Positions 1-12,059 of a stretch of 64,000 nt of DNA are shown here, one piece after another. The notes below the pieces were generated by a model. That model ran no database searches. It saw only the letters and a program-made list of their open reading frames with translations, and was not told where the DNA came from. Each line of letters opens with the position of its first letter. The stretch's first letter is position 1. The stretch is taken from positions 5,257,474 to 5,321,473 of the forward strand of contig NC_056002.1 of assembly GCF_018446385.1 (NCBI RefSeq), written 5' to 3'. This DNA is from Zingiber officinale (Eukaryota > Streptophyta > Magnoliopsida > Zingiberales > Zingiberaceae). A program made the translations under genes and the position numbers.

Positions 1-372
1 CCTTGGCTACTCAATGTAGTTCTCATTTGATTTACCTTCCAAGTCATGTTACTAAAATTATTGGTAGTGTCTTCTTTACGGTTATTATGGAACACACTGA
101 CATCAATTTATTACTATTGTCATATCAGGTTTATCCTTGACTGGTATATAGTGGATTCCCATGCAAAATTCATACATGAGTTGTTTCGCTAATTCTTTTT
201 TTTTCTTGAATCAATTAGGTAATAGCATATTTCGTCTTGGTCCTCACACTGTGTTGTTTACTGAACAAATAAGGATTCATCAATGACAGTTTTTGAAGTT
301 ATACCTTGAATGCTTGAAGTTAATTTGCTGTACCTTTTAAATAGTCTAATAAGTTACTGCTACTACTTACAG

Positions 373-609
373 GTGTTCAAGCAACAAGAGAGGAAAGAAA
401 TATGTCATCAACGAGGATTTCGAGTTGGTGGTAAAACGTGACACAATATTAAAATTTGAAGTATGTACTTCTTTGGATGAATTACCAATTTATGTACTTC
501 CTTGAACCAGTTTATGTAGTTTGTAACCTGAGACATTTTGAAGCCTCAGTAAAAGAACCTCTTTGTTCAACAAATGCAGTGTAAAGGTTGGAGAAGCATT
601 GTAACCTGA
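373..609 (+). CDS. Two exons of an unrecognised upstream gene (3' part)
   Basis: An acceptor at 371-372 opens an 88-nt exon (373-460). In one frame it reads CSSNKRGKKYVINEDFEL and on to KFE, then meets a good donor (gtatgt at 461). A second acceptor at 578-579 opens a stretch that continues in phase for nine codons to a TGA at 607-609. The charged, low-complexity-free peptide and the matching splice phases suggest real exons of a gene that begins left of the window. I do not recognise the family. Either piece could be chance, and the terminal exon is very short. Confidence is low. Confidence 0.3.
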
Positions 610-771
610 GGTTCATGCTTGCTAACATGCACAGTAGAAATAGCAGTTTTCATTCAATGCTCTGCCAAAATTGTTTTTTCTCAAGGTACCCTCGACTTAT
701 TAGTATTTTTAAAATCGAAGCTTAGAAAAACATGTAAAAATCATTTAGCTTATAATTATTTAATGTGTAGT

Positions 772-1147
772 TATTTCAGCATCGATTGAGTTTTGGTCAA
801 AAGTTTTTTGAGTGAAGAACAAAAATCTAAAATAAATTTAAAAGGTTGGTTGCATTATACTGTTATTTAGAGTTCTTGATATGTTTTTTTTTTTTAAATT
901 ATGTAATATATTTCGACACTCAATCAAATTTTAATTAGTGCAAAAATAAAGTTGTAGACCAATGACTCTTATTAAGACATTACTCATGCACTTTAAATTT
1001 TGATTTATTAAGTTATGAATTTTAAAAAAAATTAATGAATCCTTTACTGACCTCTAATAAGGCTTGTAATCTTTTATTTTCTCCTTTTTTCAAGAATTTT
1101 TTTACATCTAATAAAATTTTAGTTAAAACGTGATGGATGCTGAAATA
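772..1147. repeat. Possible MITE with imperfect terminal inverted repeats
   Basis: The left end carries tatttcagcatc at about 772 and the right end carries its complement ending near 1147. The first 12 bases match exactly and similarity beyond that is looser. The interior is AT-rich and non-coding. No clear target duplication was found, so the superfamily is unassigned. Confidence 0.3.
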
Positions 1148-1687
1148 TGCTATATAATATTTTAAAGCATGCCATTTTTTATTTATTAAATTGATTAGTG
1201 AATTTAATATTATAAATTTTTATTTAAAATTTTGATAAGAGATTTATTAACAAACATGATTCATAAATATTATTTTCAAATAATCATAATATGTATTCAT
1301 TAAAATATATACGCATACAAATTTATTCATGAGTTTATTTAAATATATTATTTAATTGATCTTGTAAATAAAATCTTACTATATCAAATAATGTTTTATT
1401 CATTTACAATTAACTATTTCTTCCAAACAAATATTGATGTTAATTAACTTGGTCATCTTTATTAACCATCTCCTTAATTTTGTTATGTTAAGCCCAACAA
1501 ACGATTTGAATTTCTAACCCAAACCGAACCAACTCGATCCGTTGAGACTTAAATCGGCTGATACGGTGCTTTTGTACCACTATTAAACTGGTCTTGGTTC
1601 AGTGAGGACCGGTTCAACTCGTTCGTTTCCTAAGAAACCCTTGCACTGCTGTGCTTTGAGGCGGTGGCGCCGCTCGTTCCAGCTCCG

Positions 1688-4600
1688 ATGGGATACAACC
1701 GATCACGCCGCCCTGGGAACCGCTCTGATCGTCGAGGGCAGGCAGGTACTAGCCGAGGAACTCAGTGGTAAGTCCTGCACCTCCTCTTCCTCTTCCTCTA
1801 AAATTAGGGATTCGCTTCGTAAGTGGCGCGGTGGCTCCACTTGCGACTTTGCGAACTAGATGTCCATTCTCAATTCACATTTTCTCAGACAGTTAAATTT
1901 GTTGCAATAATTGCGTTGAATCTTTGTGTTAGCTCATAGATTCCGGCAAGGTTATAGTTACGTTGGTTTGGTTAGTGGTATTGTGATTATGTATAGCTAT
2001 AGCTATGTATCACTTTTTCTTATGAATGATATTTTGCAGGAATGAGGACCTGAACAGTTCGCTGCGAACACATGAAGGTATTTAGTTTTTTCACTTGGTA
2101 AATGAGACTTATGGTACTTGTAGTATCATTATATTCGTGTGCACTTATGTACTGTCTGTATTTTATTGGACATGATTTCCATCCTCGAAATTAGAAATGA
2201 AAAGACAATGATGATCCTGTAATGGGGTTATGCTGCATATATTTAATAGCAAGAAGATTGTGTATTGTCAAGGCACCTTAAAGAGTTAAAGTTCATTATC
2301 ATGGACATGAACTTATAAAAAAAAAACATATGTTTTGTTTTGTACTCTGTGAACTCTACTTTACAGCCTTTTGTAGTAATGATTGTCCTTCACCATATTT
2401 TTCATTTATGAGCTTTTGAGATGTATTAGTATTCATATCAGCTAATTTGTATAATTAGATTTAACAATAGCAAGCGATATATTGATCTTTGCATGCCCAG
2501 TTAGCAAAATTTCAGCAATCATTTATCATCAAATTCTTGGGAGTTGTGTTGTCTCAGTTAATTGTTTTATACCATATATGAGTTTTGGATAGACATATAG
2601 GCTTCTGAGAAATTTAGTTTCTTCCTTTTAACTGGAACTATTCAAGATGATATATGTCAATTATTGCAGAAGATGGTCACGAAGAAACTAATACTCCAAG
2701 GATTAAGCTTGCAATGTGGGTATGTGTTAAACTATGCAGGATGTTAACAGTTTTAATATGTGCACTTCTAAGCCGCCTGAACTAGACATCTTCTACACTC
2801 TTTCTATGTCTTGGCTAAATCAGGATTTTGGACAATGCGACATTAAAAGATGTACTGGTCGCAAACTATCAAGATTTGGATTATTGAGGGTAAGTGTTCT
2901 ATTATTTGAATGGTTTTCTTGGAGTGCAAATCTTAGGTTAGGTTGTCAATTGTGGCCAAATTAGTCTCTGTAGTCTGTCCCATAGGTGGATTGTGTTTGA
3001 GGTTCCAGTTTTTTTTTTGTTGACTCTGGTTTTGTCTTTTTGAGAATTATGACATATATACCAAACAAAGAAGGATCACAGCTAGAATTAGCAATTTGGT
3101 AAATTGTATTTTGGAACAGGGATTTGAGAATGAGCAAGTTTGCGATCCCTTGCCTTCTGTCCATTTCCCTGTGGATTATATATTTATGAAGTATTATACT
3201 AAACAAAGAAGCATCATAGCTAGAATTAGCAAATGAGCAAGTTAGCAACCCCTTGCCTTCTGTCCATTTCCCCGTGAATTATTTTTAAAATTTTTTTTTA
3301 TTGATATATAACTTTCCAAGGTTTCAAAGTTCTTTTTTGTGCTATGCGTTTACCTCAAAGGTAAGCTTTGAAGATTTTCCCACCATTCAAGGTGCTTATT
3401 GAGGGAGTTAAGTTTGGCACGCTGGAAAGGGGTGAAATTGGCTAAGTGTGCAGCTTTATGATTTCACAGAATTATGCATGCATTTATGTATACTTTTTGA
3501 TGGCAGCAACTGTTGGCAGTAAATATTTGAATCTTGTATTTAGAAATTTTACCTTATTTCTGATATTTAACCAAGGCAAGGTATTCTGCTCATTTTTATT
3601 TCCAAAATAATTATTAACCACCATTAACAAATAAAGAACCAAGATAGCCAAGCCAAATTTATGTGCTCTTCTTTCATCCAGTGGCAATGCAAATAGAGTG
3701 GTTGATTATTCTGATGCATTACTATAAATTGTTACCATAGTTTACTAACAATTTTATAATATATCCTACAGGAACTTCGTGTAAATAATGGTTTTGGTGG
3801 TGTTGTCTTAAGGTACATCTTAGAAAAGTCATCTTTTACTTTTCTAATTTCCTACAATATCACTGTTGATACATACATGTAATGTTCTCAATAAAATTAT
3901 ATGATAAGGATCTAGTGGATCATTACTCATCCTACATTTTTAGAGCTCGATAAAGTTTTGCATTCTAAAATACACAATTTTTGATATGTCTCTTTTTTTT
4001 GCATTTGTTGGCAGTCCTGTTGGGAAGCAATGTGTATCCAAGGAAGATCAGGATTTGATTGAGCGAAAAGGACTTGCTGTAGTGGATTGCTCATGGGCAC
4101 GGCTGGATGATGTTCCTTTTATTAAACTTCGCTGTGGTGCTCCTCGCCTTTGTAAGACCTGAAATACCCATTAGCAATTGTATCTCTTGTTTCTTGACAT
4201 AATACAGATCAGTGTCTTCTTTTAGTGTTTTAGTATTCACTAAGGCAAATGATGATTTGATTCTGATCTATTTTTTGGGGATTTGACACTCCAAATATTA
4301 AAAATGCTATAACACATGATTTAAAGATGTTTTTTAATTCTTGAGCTGTCAGCATGCTCACAGCTCAAGTGTAGCATGGTGAAGGTCTCATCTTTGCGGG
4401 ATGAATAGATATTTTTTCTTCTATTTTTTTATTTTTAAAATTTCGATATAAACATAGTTGAATGGTACTATGGAAGTGCACATTCCATGGAAATTTATAA
4501 TTAATGGCTATGTCTTGATATATAAGTTTACAGAAGCATGTGTAACAGATATGCCTAATCACATTTCATGTTTATATATATTATAGGTTCTTATAGCCTA

Positions 4601-7008
4601 TAAACCTTTGCCATTCAGATTGAGTTATTTTGGTTTGATTAATGCAGTACCATGGCTGGTGGCAGCAAATCCAGTGAATTATGGCCGTCCATGTGAATTA
4701 TCTTGTGTTGAGGCTCTGTCAGCCGCTTTGATAATCTGGTACTAACTCTTCTGTTAGATTGTTGTGGTGGATGTCAAGTTTAGTTTAAAATGTTCTCTGA
4801 TCTATGGTTCGGCCATAAACGAATTTTGGTACTTTCAAGGATTCAACATCAATCTCATGACTTGCGACATCAATTCAGTCGTGTTAGTTATCTTTCCCAC
4901 CCATTTATCAGAGCTATATTCTCATTTCACCCAACATTCTTTGTGTACAGCAAATCTTTACAGGAAGGTAATGCATACATCAACTATTGCCCATGGCTGG
5001 TCCAAATTATGGATCAATGTTTACTTAAGTGGTTTAGAAAAAATTGTTGAATGTAAGATGATTTTGAACTGTTACCTATCAGGGATAGCTGATCTGATGA
5101 ACACAGTTGTGGGTGCCTTTGTGACCTTCGAGTTTTTGGTACTGTAGAATTCTTAATGATTGGCACTTTATGCTGATTTAACCACATTGAGTCTTTAATA
5201 GAATTTCACATCCTCTCTGCTTCTAGAGCTAAAAGGTTCATAAAAGAAACTGTGGGGTAAGACATCTTCTACAGCATGCCTTTTTATGCTGTTCAGGCCT
5301 CCAGCTAAAGTAGCACAAGCAACTTATAATTTGCAGTGAGCCCAAATGATGAGTTCTCGGCATTAACCATACCCATTGAATATAAAGTAGAAACATTAAA
5401 CTAAATGCCCAAAATAAAAAGACCATGCCTTTATACGGAATTGTTGTGCTTTATTTTTTCTTGATTCTTTACCTAGAATAGAAAAAGGTGGAAATTAGAA
5501 TTTAGCACGATCCAGTTTCTGCTTGTTGCAACATGTAAAATTTCTAAAAGATCATGGGCCTTGCAGTATATAATGTCCATCTCTGAAGTACAATTCAAGT
5601 GAAATATTTGGTTTTTAAAAATTTGAAAGCATGCACATAAGTTCAATTTTTGCTTCCACATTTTTGTCAGCGGTGAGGAGGACACAGCAAATCTGCTGTT
5701 AGGCAAATTCAAGTGGGGGCACTCATTCTTGTCTCTCAACAGGTATATGCACTGGCTTGAGATGCTGTTTAAAATTAGTAGTCTGAGTTGCCTATATCTA
5801 AGTGCTATGCCTCCATTAACTGAAAAATACAATGTTAATTCCTTATTAAGGTGTTTATTAACCATTTATGAACATTGATCAGTCTGGGATGTAAAATGCA
5901 TGATTCTTTGGAAAGGTGTTAATTTTGATGTGGGATTTCTTTGTTTTAGGTGAGCAAGAAAATATAGTCGCTCGGAGAGACTATTGAAAATGATACATTA
6001 TAATGAAAATTTACCATCAGAATTACACCATGGTGCATATCTTAATGATTTATTTTTTCCTTCAAAAAAATTGCTTCAATAAGTGCAACAATTGGCAGAT
6101 AGTGTTTGGTGCAGGAGTAGCCATGGTGTTGTTGTCTTTTCATACCATGTGTTAGTTACAAAATTAACAGTATGACAAGTACCCTACCCTAAGGAAGCTC
6201 CTTTGTCTACGTCATGCATTGTGAAACTAGTCCTGGTAGCTTGCTCTTCTCATGTTTATTGCCAAACTAATTCATTTTTATACTTTGAGGAAAATCTTGC
6301 TAACTTCTAATGTAGGTCAATGCTTAAAAAATTCACGATCACTGCTTACTTTTCCAACTATTACTTTTGGAAGTGTGATTCTAACCATGATTATCGGATG
6401 ACTACTCTTTTGTGTTGGAACTGAAAAGCCTTTGTTACAGGGATTTTTTTTAGTCAAAACGATTATGTTGAATATAGGTAGGTCTACCTAACTGTTAATG
6501 CAATCCATAAATATGTCTTACGTAGCTGACAAACTGATTTTTGTTTTTATGGAGAGTCTAACATGCTATCTCTTATGTTGCTACTTATTAATCATATATG
6601 TTCGTTGTCTGCAGAGAGCTACTTAATGCATATTCCAATTGCCAGACTGGATCCGAGGTGATTTCTTTCCAGAACTCCTGGTTAGCTAGTAATTCACGAA
6701 TACCGAAGCAACCACCATGCCTAGAAGGTATATCATGATACAATGGTTTCTTACTGCGTGAAGAAATATTCTACAAGGAGCTTTGTTTGAAGTCGACAAG
6801 AAACTGTCTTATCTCGTTAGTTTTCCACATTATGATGCAAGTCAAAACTAAATGAGTTGTCATCTGCTACACCGCAGGTACACCCAATGCATCTCTATGT
6901 TCTGATCCATCTGGTAGTGATTCTGAAGAAGGATTGCCGCCGCTAGAAGAGAACTTGAACCACATGACATTACAAGAGAGTGGAGAGAGTGATGAAGAAA
7001 GTGAATGA
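1688..7008 (+). CDS. TSR3: TSR3, 18S rRNA aminocarboxypropyltransferase
   Basis: Ten exons are supported: 1688-1767, 2040-2077, 2670-2719, 2824-2889, 3772-3812, 4015-4151, 4648-4738, 5671-5742, 6615-6727 and 6878-7008. They sum to 819 nt, a 272-aa protein, with all phases agreeing. The start [12 protein letters not shown] is the basic N-terminus usual in plant TSR3. Residues from about 55 give the RLI-like N-terminal motif ([18 protein letters not shown]). The catalytic-domain signatures follow: [48 protein letters not shown] and [16 protein letters not shown]3 family proteins transfer the acp group from SAM to the hypermodified pseudouridine of 18S rRNA during cytoplasmic 40S maturation. The C-terminus is acidic and serine-rich, as in relatives. 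All introns are GT-AG. The gene looks intact. Family knowledge supplies the reaction; the sequence shows the domain. Confidence 0.93.
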
Positions 7009-9268
7009 AAGGTGGAGTTATCACTGAAATTTTATCCGAACTATTTGCCTATTAACTTTAAGTTTTGGAGGTTAGAAAATTCATGAGAAGAATACTCAAA
7101 GTTTCAGAAATTATTATAGAGAATCTTGAGATAAAGCTGGGATATCTCATGCTTCCTTCATGACTGCGATGGCTACAGAGTTGAAAGCGAACATTTAGGA
7201 TAAAATAATTGAACTACTGTATCAACTGCACACTTGCACTATAGTTTTGTAATATAAATTCGAATGATATTTAATTTGATGGAATAGAAAAAAATTGCAT
7301 CAATTTACTGTAAATTTCAATGCATGTTCTTCCTTCTTGTTGCTTTCACTGACACTTGGAATAACCATCCTTTCAATGATTCTCTCTCAATGACACATGA
7401 CATCTCATCAATACGGGAAAAGTGGGGCTTATTTTATTGCCAGAGAAAAAAATATGCCGAATATTGCTTAAGCATTAAAATTCCTTTTTTCTGAAATTTG
7501 GCGAAAAAAAAACAAACAACAAATTTTATCTTCAAACTCAGCAAAAGGATATTTTATCTTCAAAATTTTATTAAGTACTTTTCTGTTTTATTATTAATTG
7601 TGTTGTTTCATCTTACTTGTTTCGTTAGTATACATAATTTTCTTGCTTTCTCCTTGTTGTTTCTCACTAAAAGGCAAAGGATGAGAATTGGAGATGACGA
7701 CATCGGCGCTGGAAGCATTGACCGAAGGAAACTTCAAAGCAATGTTGGCATTGAAGTTTTGAGCAGCGGTGTGTTGCCCAACATCCAGCGTTGTTGCTCT
7801 TTTTGGGAAACCCATTTCACCAACAAGATGCTTAACGCAAAGTTACTGTATGCAAACAACACTTCATAGAATCCCAACATCTAGCAAGTAGTTACCGAAC
7901 TTTAGCTCGGAAGCTCGAGTACCATTTACACCTCCATGTCAAGGTTTATGAGCACAGAAAACATATCGGTATTGCGTAATGCCAAAACCAGCTTGATCTG
8001 CACTTTGGAGCTACATTCAAGAAAACTGATTCTTTCATCGTATTTCCTAAAAATTAAAGCAGGCCAAAACTGATTCTAGCTTCCAGTAATCTTTACTACT
8101 AACTTCAGTTCTGAATGGAAATTGGAAAACCATGAACCATGTTTCACTTGTTATCGATCACGTTTGCACTCAGTCGAGATACAGACTCAGTTAACTACTA
8201 GCCGTTCAAGTACTTTGTACAAAGCTACCAAACTCCTGGATGAAAAATCCTAAACCATGGATTAACTTGCCATTGATCACATTTCAGTTGAGGCACATAC
8301 TAGTTAATTAGTTCCCGTGAGATATCCAGTTAGTTAGAGGGTGGCAGATTTATTACAATGAACTAGAGATCAATTCAGGAAAAAAACTCCTTCCAACCCC
8401 TAACCACTTGGCGGTTGACTATAAGCTGATCTCTGTGATTTTCCTCCCATCACATAATTCGGGGACGGACTGTGAGAGATACCTGGATGAGTACTTAACT
8501 ACACTAAAGGAAATCATTTGCCGAGACAGTGACTTTGTACCTATTATCCACACTGTAATTTTAAACAACCACGTAATTGATTGTCCCAACCATTTGGAAT
8601 CAGCTACATGACAATCTTATCCAAGCAAAAAAAAAACAAAAAAAAAGGATTAAGATCTATATCCAGGGTTTAAATAATCTTGAGGGCGTCCGTCTGGACT
8701 AACCTAATGCAACTCTTAACCTTTTTCTTCACTGACTTTGTAGCAACTATCAGATATGATCAAAATGAAATATACACATGCTTAGACTGGAATGAAAAGA
8801 TATCTGATACTAACATAGAAGAAACACAAAAGGAAGCATATTATTTTCATCTCAAGTAAGATAAGATGATTCTTACATGCATAGAGCAAATATCAAAGAA
8901 AGATCAGAATGAACAGATAATAGAAGTGAGAAATATGACAATATGGAAGGCAACATGTTAATTAGGTTAAGAATGAACATCACATGAACAACACAGAAGC
9001 TTAGTTCTTAGATTAAAATACCAATTAGTGTCACTTTAGCTAAAACAAGATAATGAACTTGCAGCAACCATTGATTCTACACTGAAGGACTGTGTTTGTT
9101 TTAGGAGAAAACTGAGAACAGGCCAACAGAATCATCAAGTCTTTTAGTTTGTGCTCGAAACAAAACAACAAAAAAAAATGCATTCAATTAGTTCAACCAG
9201 TTTCCTTGCTGAAGATAGGCAACAATGAACATGAAAATGGTGTAAAGTTGAGACCTTGACTTATGTTT
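7009..9268. other. TSR3 3' flank and intergenic DNA
   Basis: The first few hundred bases are probably TSR3 3' UTR. Around 7600-7870 the DNA is less AT-rich and open in two antiparallel frames, but I recognise no protein there. The last ~50 bases belong to the L12 3' UTR. No RNA gene or clear repeat was seen. Confidence 0.5.
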
Positions 9269-9739
9269 CTACTCCAGCGCGATAGTGGCGCCGACCGCCT
9301 TGAGTTTGGCAGCGATCGCCTCCGCCTCCTCCTTTGTCACCCCGGTCTTGAGCACGACGGGGGCCTTCTCCACCAGCTCCTTGGCCTCTTTCAGCCCCAA
9401 ATCGGTGAACGTTCTCACCTCCTTGATGACCTTGATCTTGGCCGCCGCGTCGAACTTCTCCAGCTTAATGTCGAACGCAGTCTTCTCCTTCTCCTCGACC
9501 ACGCTCGCAGCTTCGGCCGCCTGACCCGGCGCAGCGGAGGGCAGCCCGGCGCCGGACTGCACCAGATTGTGGAGTCCGAGGCGGAGACGGAACAGGATAG
9601 AGTAGTCCTTGCGCTCCTCCTCCGTCAGGGAAAGAAGATCATCGGCGATCTGCTGGATCCTCTGCGTGCGGGCCTCGGGCGCCACAGAGGAGAAGGGGCG
9701 GGCGGCGGCGGCGCAGAGTAGGCGACGGAGGGGTACCAT
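9269..9739 (-). CDS. MRPL12: Mitochondrial ribosomal protein L12 (bL12m)
   Basis: This single-exon gene gives 156 aa starting [19 protein letters not shown] chose this ATG rather than the in-frame one 75 nt upstream because it begins an arginine- and alanine-rich, acid-free presequence typical of mitochondrial import. Residues about 24-60 form the N-terminal dimerisation part ([16 protein letters not shown]). An Ala/Gly-rich hinge follows. From about 86 comes the bL12 C-terminal domain ([55 protein letters not shown]). In the mitoribosome stalk, L12 recruits translation GTPases. Third codon positions are strongly GC-rich, unlike the flanks. A plastid L12 would have a longer transit peptide, so the mitochondrial call is favoured but rests on the N-terminus. 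Confidence 0.93.
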   Translation of the reverse strand: MVPLRRLLCAAAARPFSSVAPEARTQRIQQIADDLLSLTEEERKDYSILFRLRLGLHNLVQSGAGLPSAAPGQAAEAASVVEEKEKTAFDIKLEKFDAAAKIKVIKEVRTFTDLGLKEAKELVEKAPVVLKTGVTKEEAEAIAAKLKAVGATIALE

Positions 9740-9966
9740 TTTGTGAGGTATCCGCTTTCTCGTCTCTCTGCTATGTAAAAGGGCGATTCGGGTAAAATCC
9801 GGATCCGATAACATCCCTGATTTCTTCTTTTTATTTAAATTAACCGCAATTATTCCGCTTTATGTTCCATATTTTTTTACATCAGAAACATAGAAATATT
9901 TACACGTCCCCAGTTTTTTCCCCCTTTCAAAACCAGATTTGGATTTTGAATTCGACGATGGATCCA

Positions 9967-10191
9967 CTAAGCGGAGAAGAGCCCGTCGAAGGCGGCGGAC
10001 CCGACGGAGCTCCTCGGCTCCACCGCCCGGCGCACTTCCTTCAAGGCCATCGCCGCCGTCTTCCTCGCCACCTCCATGGCAGAGAAGGTAGCCAAGAAGC
10101 GGACGCGCTTCTCCTCCTTCTCCCACCCCTCGCTCCTCCTCCTCCTCCTCTCCTCGTAGTCCTCGGCCACCAGAAGAGCTATGTCGGACAT
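9967..10191 (-). CDS. Small 74-aa protein of unknown function
   Basis: A GC-rich open frame begins MSDIALLVAEDYEER and ends GSAAFDGLFSA. The middle is rich in Arg, Glu and Lys with a helical look (ARKTAAMALKEVRRAVEP). There is no signal peptide or membrane segment. GC3 is high, like that of the adjacent L12 gene on the same strand, whose ATG lies 228 bp beyond this stop. The compact start-to-stop frame and the plant-like charged composition make a real gene plausible. I do not recognise a named family. Overlapping frames on the + strand look like shadows of its GC-rich codons. Confidence 0.5.
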   Translation of the reverse strand: MSDIALLVAEDYEERRRRRSEGWEKEEKRVRFLATFSAMEVARKTAAMALKEVRRAVEPRSSVGSAAFDGLFSA

Positions 10192-10251
10192 TTTCGCGAA
10201 CGCCTCCTCCTCCTCGCCTGCAGCTCTCCGTCAAGCCCGAAGCAACCGTGA

Positions 10252-10980
10252 TGCCGTGCGCCGATGGATCGGGACTCAGGCGTGGATTTTATAGGGGGGA
10301 TTCGGAGAGCGTGAGATCAGCGTAGGAAGAGGTCGGTCATCGGTGGGGTTTCGGATAAGGATGAGATCGGTTCGGCTTTGTAGCGTTATTGGTTATTGCT
10401 CGCTGACCGACTGCCCACTGCAATTGTTGTGGGCTTGCTTCGGGTTTTCCTGTGGAGCTGCTTCTGGTTTTGAAATGTACAATAATAGAAACTTTTTATT
10501 TTACCCCTTGATACTTTGGAATACTAAATTTTATCTCGATAGTTAACAACATACTCCAAATGAAAATGCTATTTTTTGCAGATACCCATCGCATGTGATG
10601 TCATGGATAGTTGAGGGTTCCTCCGTGTTATCTAGGAATGGGTTGGCGGAGATGTTGAAGGTGAGCAAATCGTCTTTTGCAATATGGATAGTTGAGGGTG
10701 TTTTTCATCAAATCGTGTTTAAATACAATTTTGAGGGAGAACCTTGCACACAAAGGAACGAGTAGTTTCATGACATAAGAAAGATTACATAACCCCCTCT
10801 CTCATAGAAAGCAATTTTGGCAATTTAAAATAATATTACATAAAATTTAGTGACAATTTAACAATATCAAAATTTTAGACGGTAGTTAAAACGTAAGGGT
10901 AATTGATAATATAATTTTGAAAAGGCGACAAAAACGTGGGCATTTCGAAATATCTTTTAATTCTGTTTCGATGAAATGCC
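10252..10980. other. Intergenic, promoter side of the small gene
   Basis: This stretch is upstream of the 74-aa gene. It probably holds that gene's promoter and 5' UTR at its left edge. The rest is AT-rich with no gene or repeat that I can name. Confidence 0.4.
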
Positions 10981-10998
10981 TAGTGCATGTAACGTTGC

Positions 10999-11002
<4 letters not shown>

Positions 11003-11029
<27 letters not shown>

Positions 11030-11244
11030 CGTCACCTAAGCGGCCGCTTGAATCCGGCCCCATAAATATTCAGAGGGGGTAAATCATGATTAAATTGGGC
11101 AGGAGGGATGACTGGGGATCAAGTGAAATTTAAAACGTAATAAATCGAGATTTTACGCCCGTGTACAACTGGTGACTCTCGACCCCTCAACCTTCGTTGT
11201 AAGTATTAGGCACCCTTCCAGTTGATCTAACCCGTGGGGACACC
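11003..11244 (-). mobile_element. tRNA-derived SINE, copy A
   Basis: Read on the - strand, the element starts at a tRNA-like head (ccccacgggttagatcaact, an A-box-like site), passes a B-box-like ggtcgagagtcaccag and ends in a ggtgacggttc tail plus a T run. The T run is the A stretch 10999-11025 on the + strand. It matches the SINE at 54005-54233 along its whole length. A direct repeat (10981-11002 and 11245-11266, beginning tagtgcatgtaacgttgc) flanks it. Confidence 0.7.
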
Positions 11245-11266
11245 TAGTGCATGTAACGTTGCAAAA

Positions 11267-11488
11267 GGTGAAACCGCCACCTTAGCAGCACCCTGGGTCC
11301 GGCCCCACAGATATCCAAAGGAGGTAAATCACGGTTAAGCGGGCAGGAGGGGTGACTGGAGGTTGAGTGGAATTTAAAACGTAGCAGACTGAGATTTTAT
11401 ATACGTGTGTAACTAATGACCCTCGACCCCTGAACCTTCGTTACAAATATCAGGCACCCTTCCAACTGATCCAGTCCGTGGGGGTACC
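11267..11488 (-). mobile_element. tRNA-derived SINE, copy B
   Basis: This is a second copy of the same family and orientation as its left neighbour. It is separated from that copy only by the shared direct repeat at 11245-11266. A third, shorter version of that repeat (aagtgcatgtaacgt, 11489-11503) closes it. Copy B differs from copy A at many sites, so it is not a recent local duplicate. Confidence 0.7.
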
Positions 11489-11627
11489 AAGTGCATGTAA
11501 CGTGATCCACGGGAGGAGCGTTGTACTTTTATTGTTCATCTTATGATGGGCATAGCAGAATACTCTAAATAATAATGGGTAAAATAGAAATGTGAACAAA
11601 TTATAGATGGTAAAATAAAATTTTCTC

Positions 11628-11659
<32 letters not shown>
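11628..11659. repeat. (AAT)n/(ATT)n microsatellite
   Basis: About eight AAT units run directly into three ATT units, giving a short palindrome-like simple repeat in AT-rich intergenic DNA. Confidence 0.85.
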
Positions 11660-12059
11660 GCAATACGCTTGCCACCTTCCTGGAAGCGTGGTCGTGTGTG
11701 GTAGGACCTTAGGCTTAGTGTGGGGTCGGGCCAACAGGTAACGTGTCGATCAATTATCGAAACTGTCATTAGTGACGTGTCTTCCATAAGAAAAATGAAC
11801 GAGTTAGATTAGTCATGACATGACTTGGCCAAGTCATCGTAATTAATTAAAAAGGTCTACCTTAATAAATATTTTATAAAATTCATTTTATATTATCTTA
11901 TATATTTATTTATTCGTAATTTTAAATTTGAAGGGACCTAATGAGGCAATTATAACGATACGCATATCAACTTTTTTTTAAAAACACAGAATTATCTTCA
12001 ATTTTATATTTTAAATAAAAAATCTTTCCACCCACCTCGCTACTTATTTTTTTTTAATT

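Noticed and set aside
7498-7869. 123-residue open frame between TSR3 and L12
   Set aside because: It begins at a non-ATG codon, starts in AT-rich low-complexity residues and resembles no protein. An antiparallel frame overlaps it.
9263-9721. + strand open frames over the L12 gene
   Set aside because: They are shadows of the GC-rich L12 codons, with no recognisable domain.
9860-10251. Other long frames around the 74-aa gene
   Set aside because: They overlap the better-supported - strand frame and consist of Gly/Arg or Pro/Leu runs from GC-rich codons.
10999-11025. 27-base A run as a poly(A) tail of a processed gene
   Set aside because: It adjoins the tail end of a SINE read on the - strand, so it is that element's T tail.
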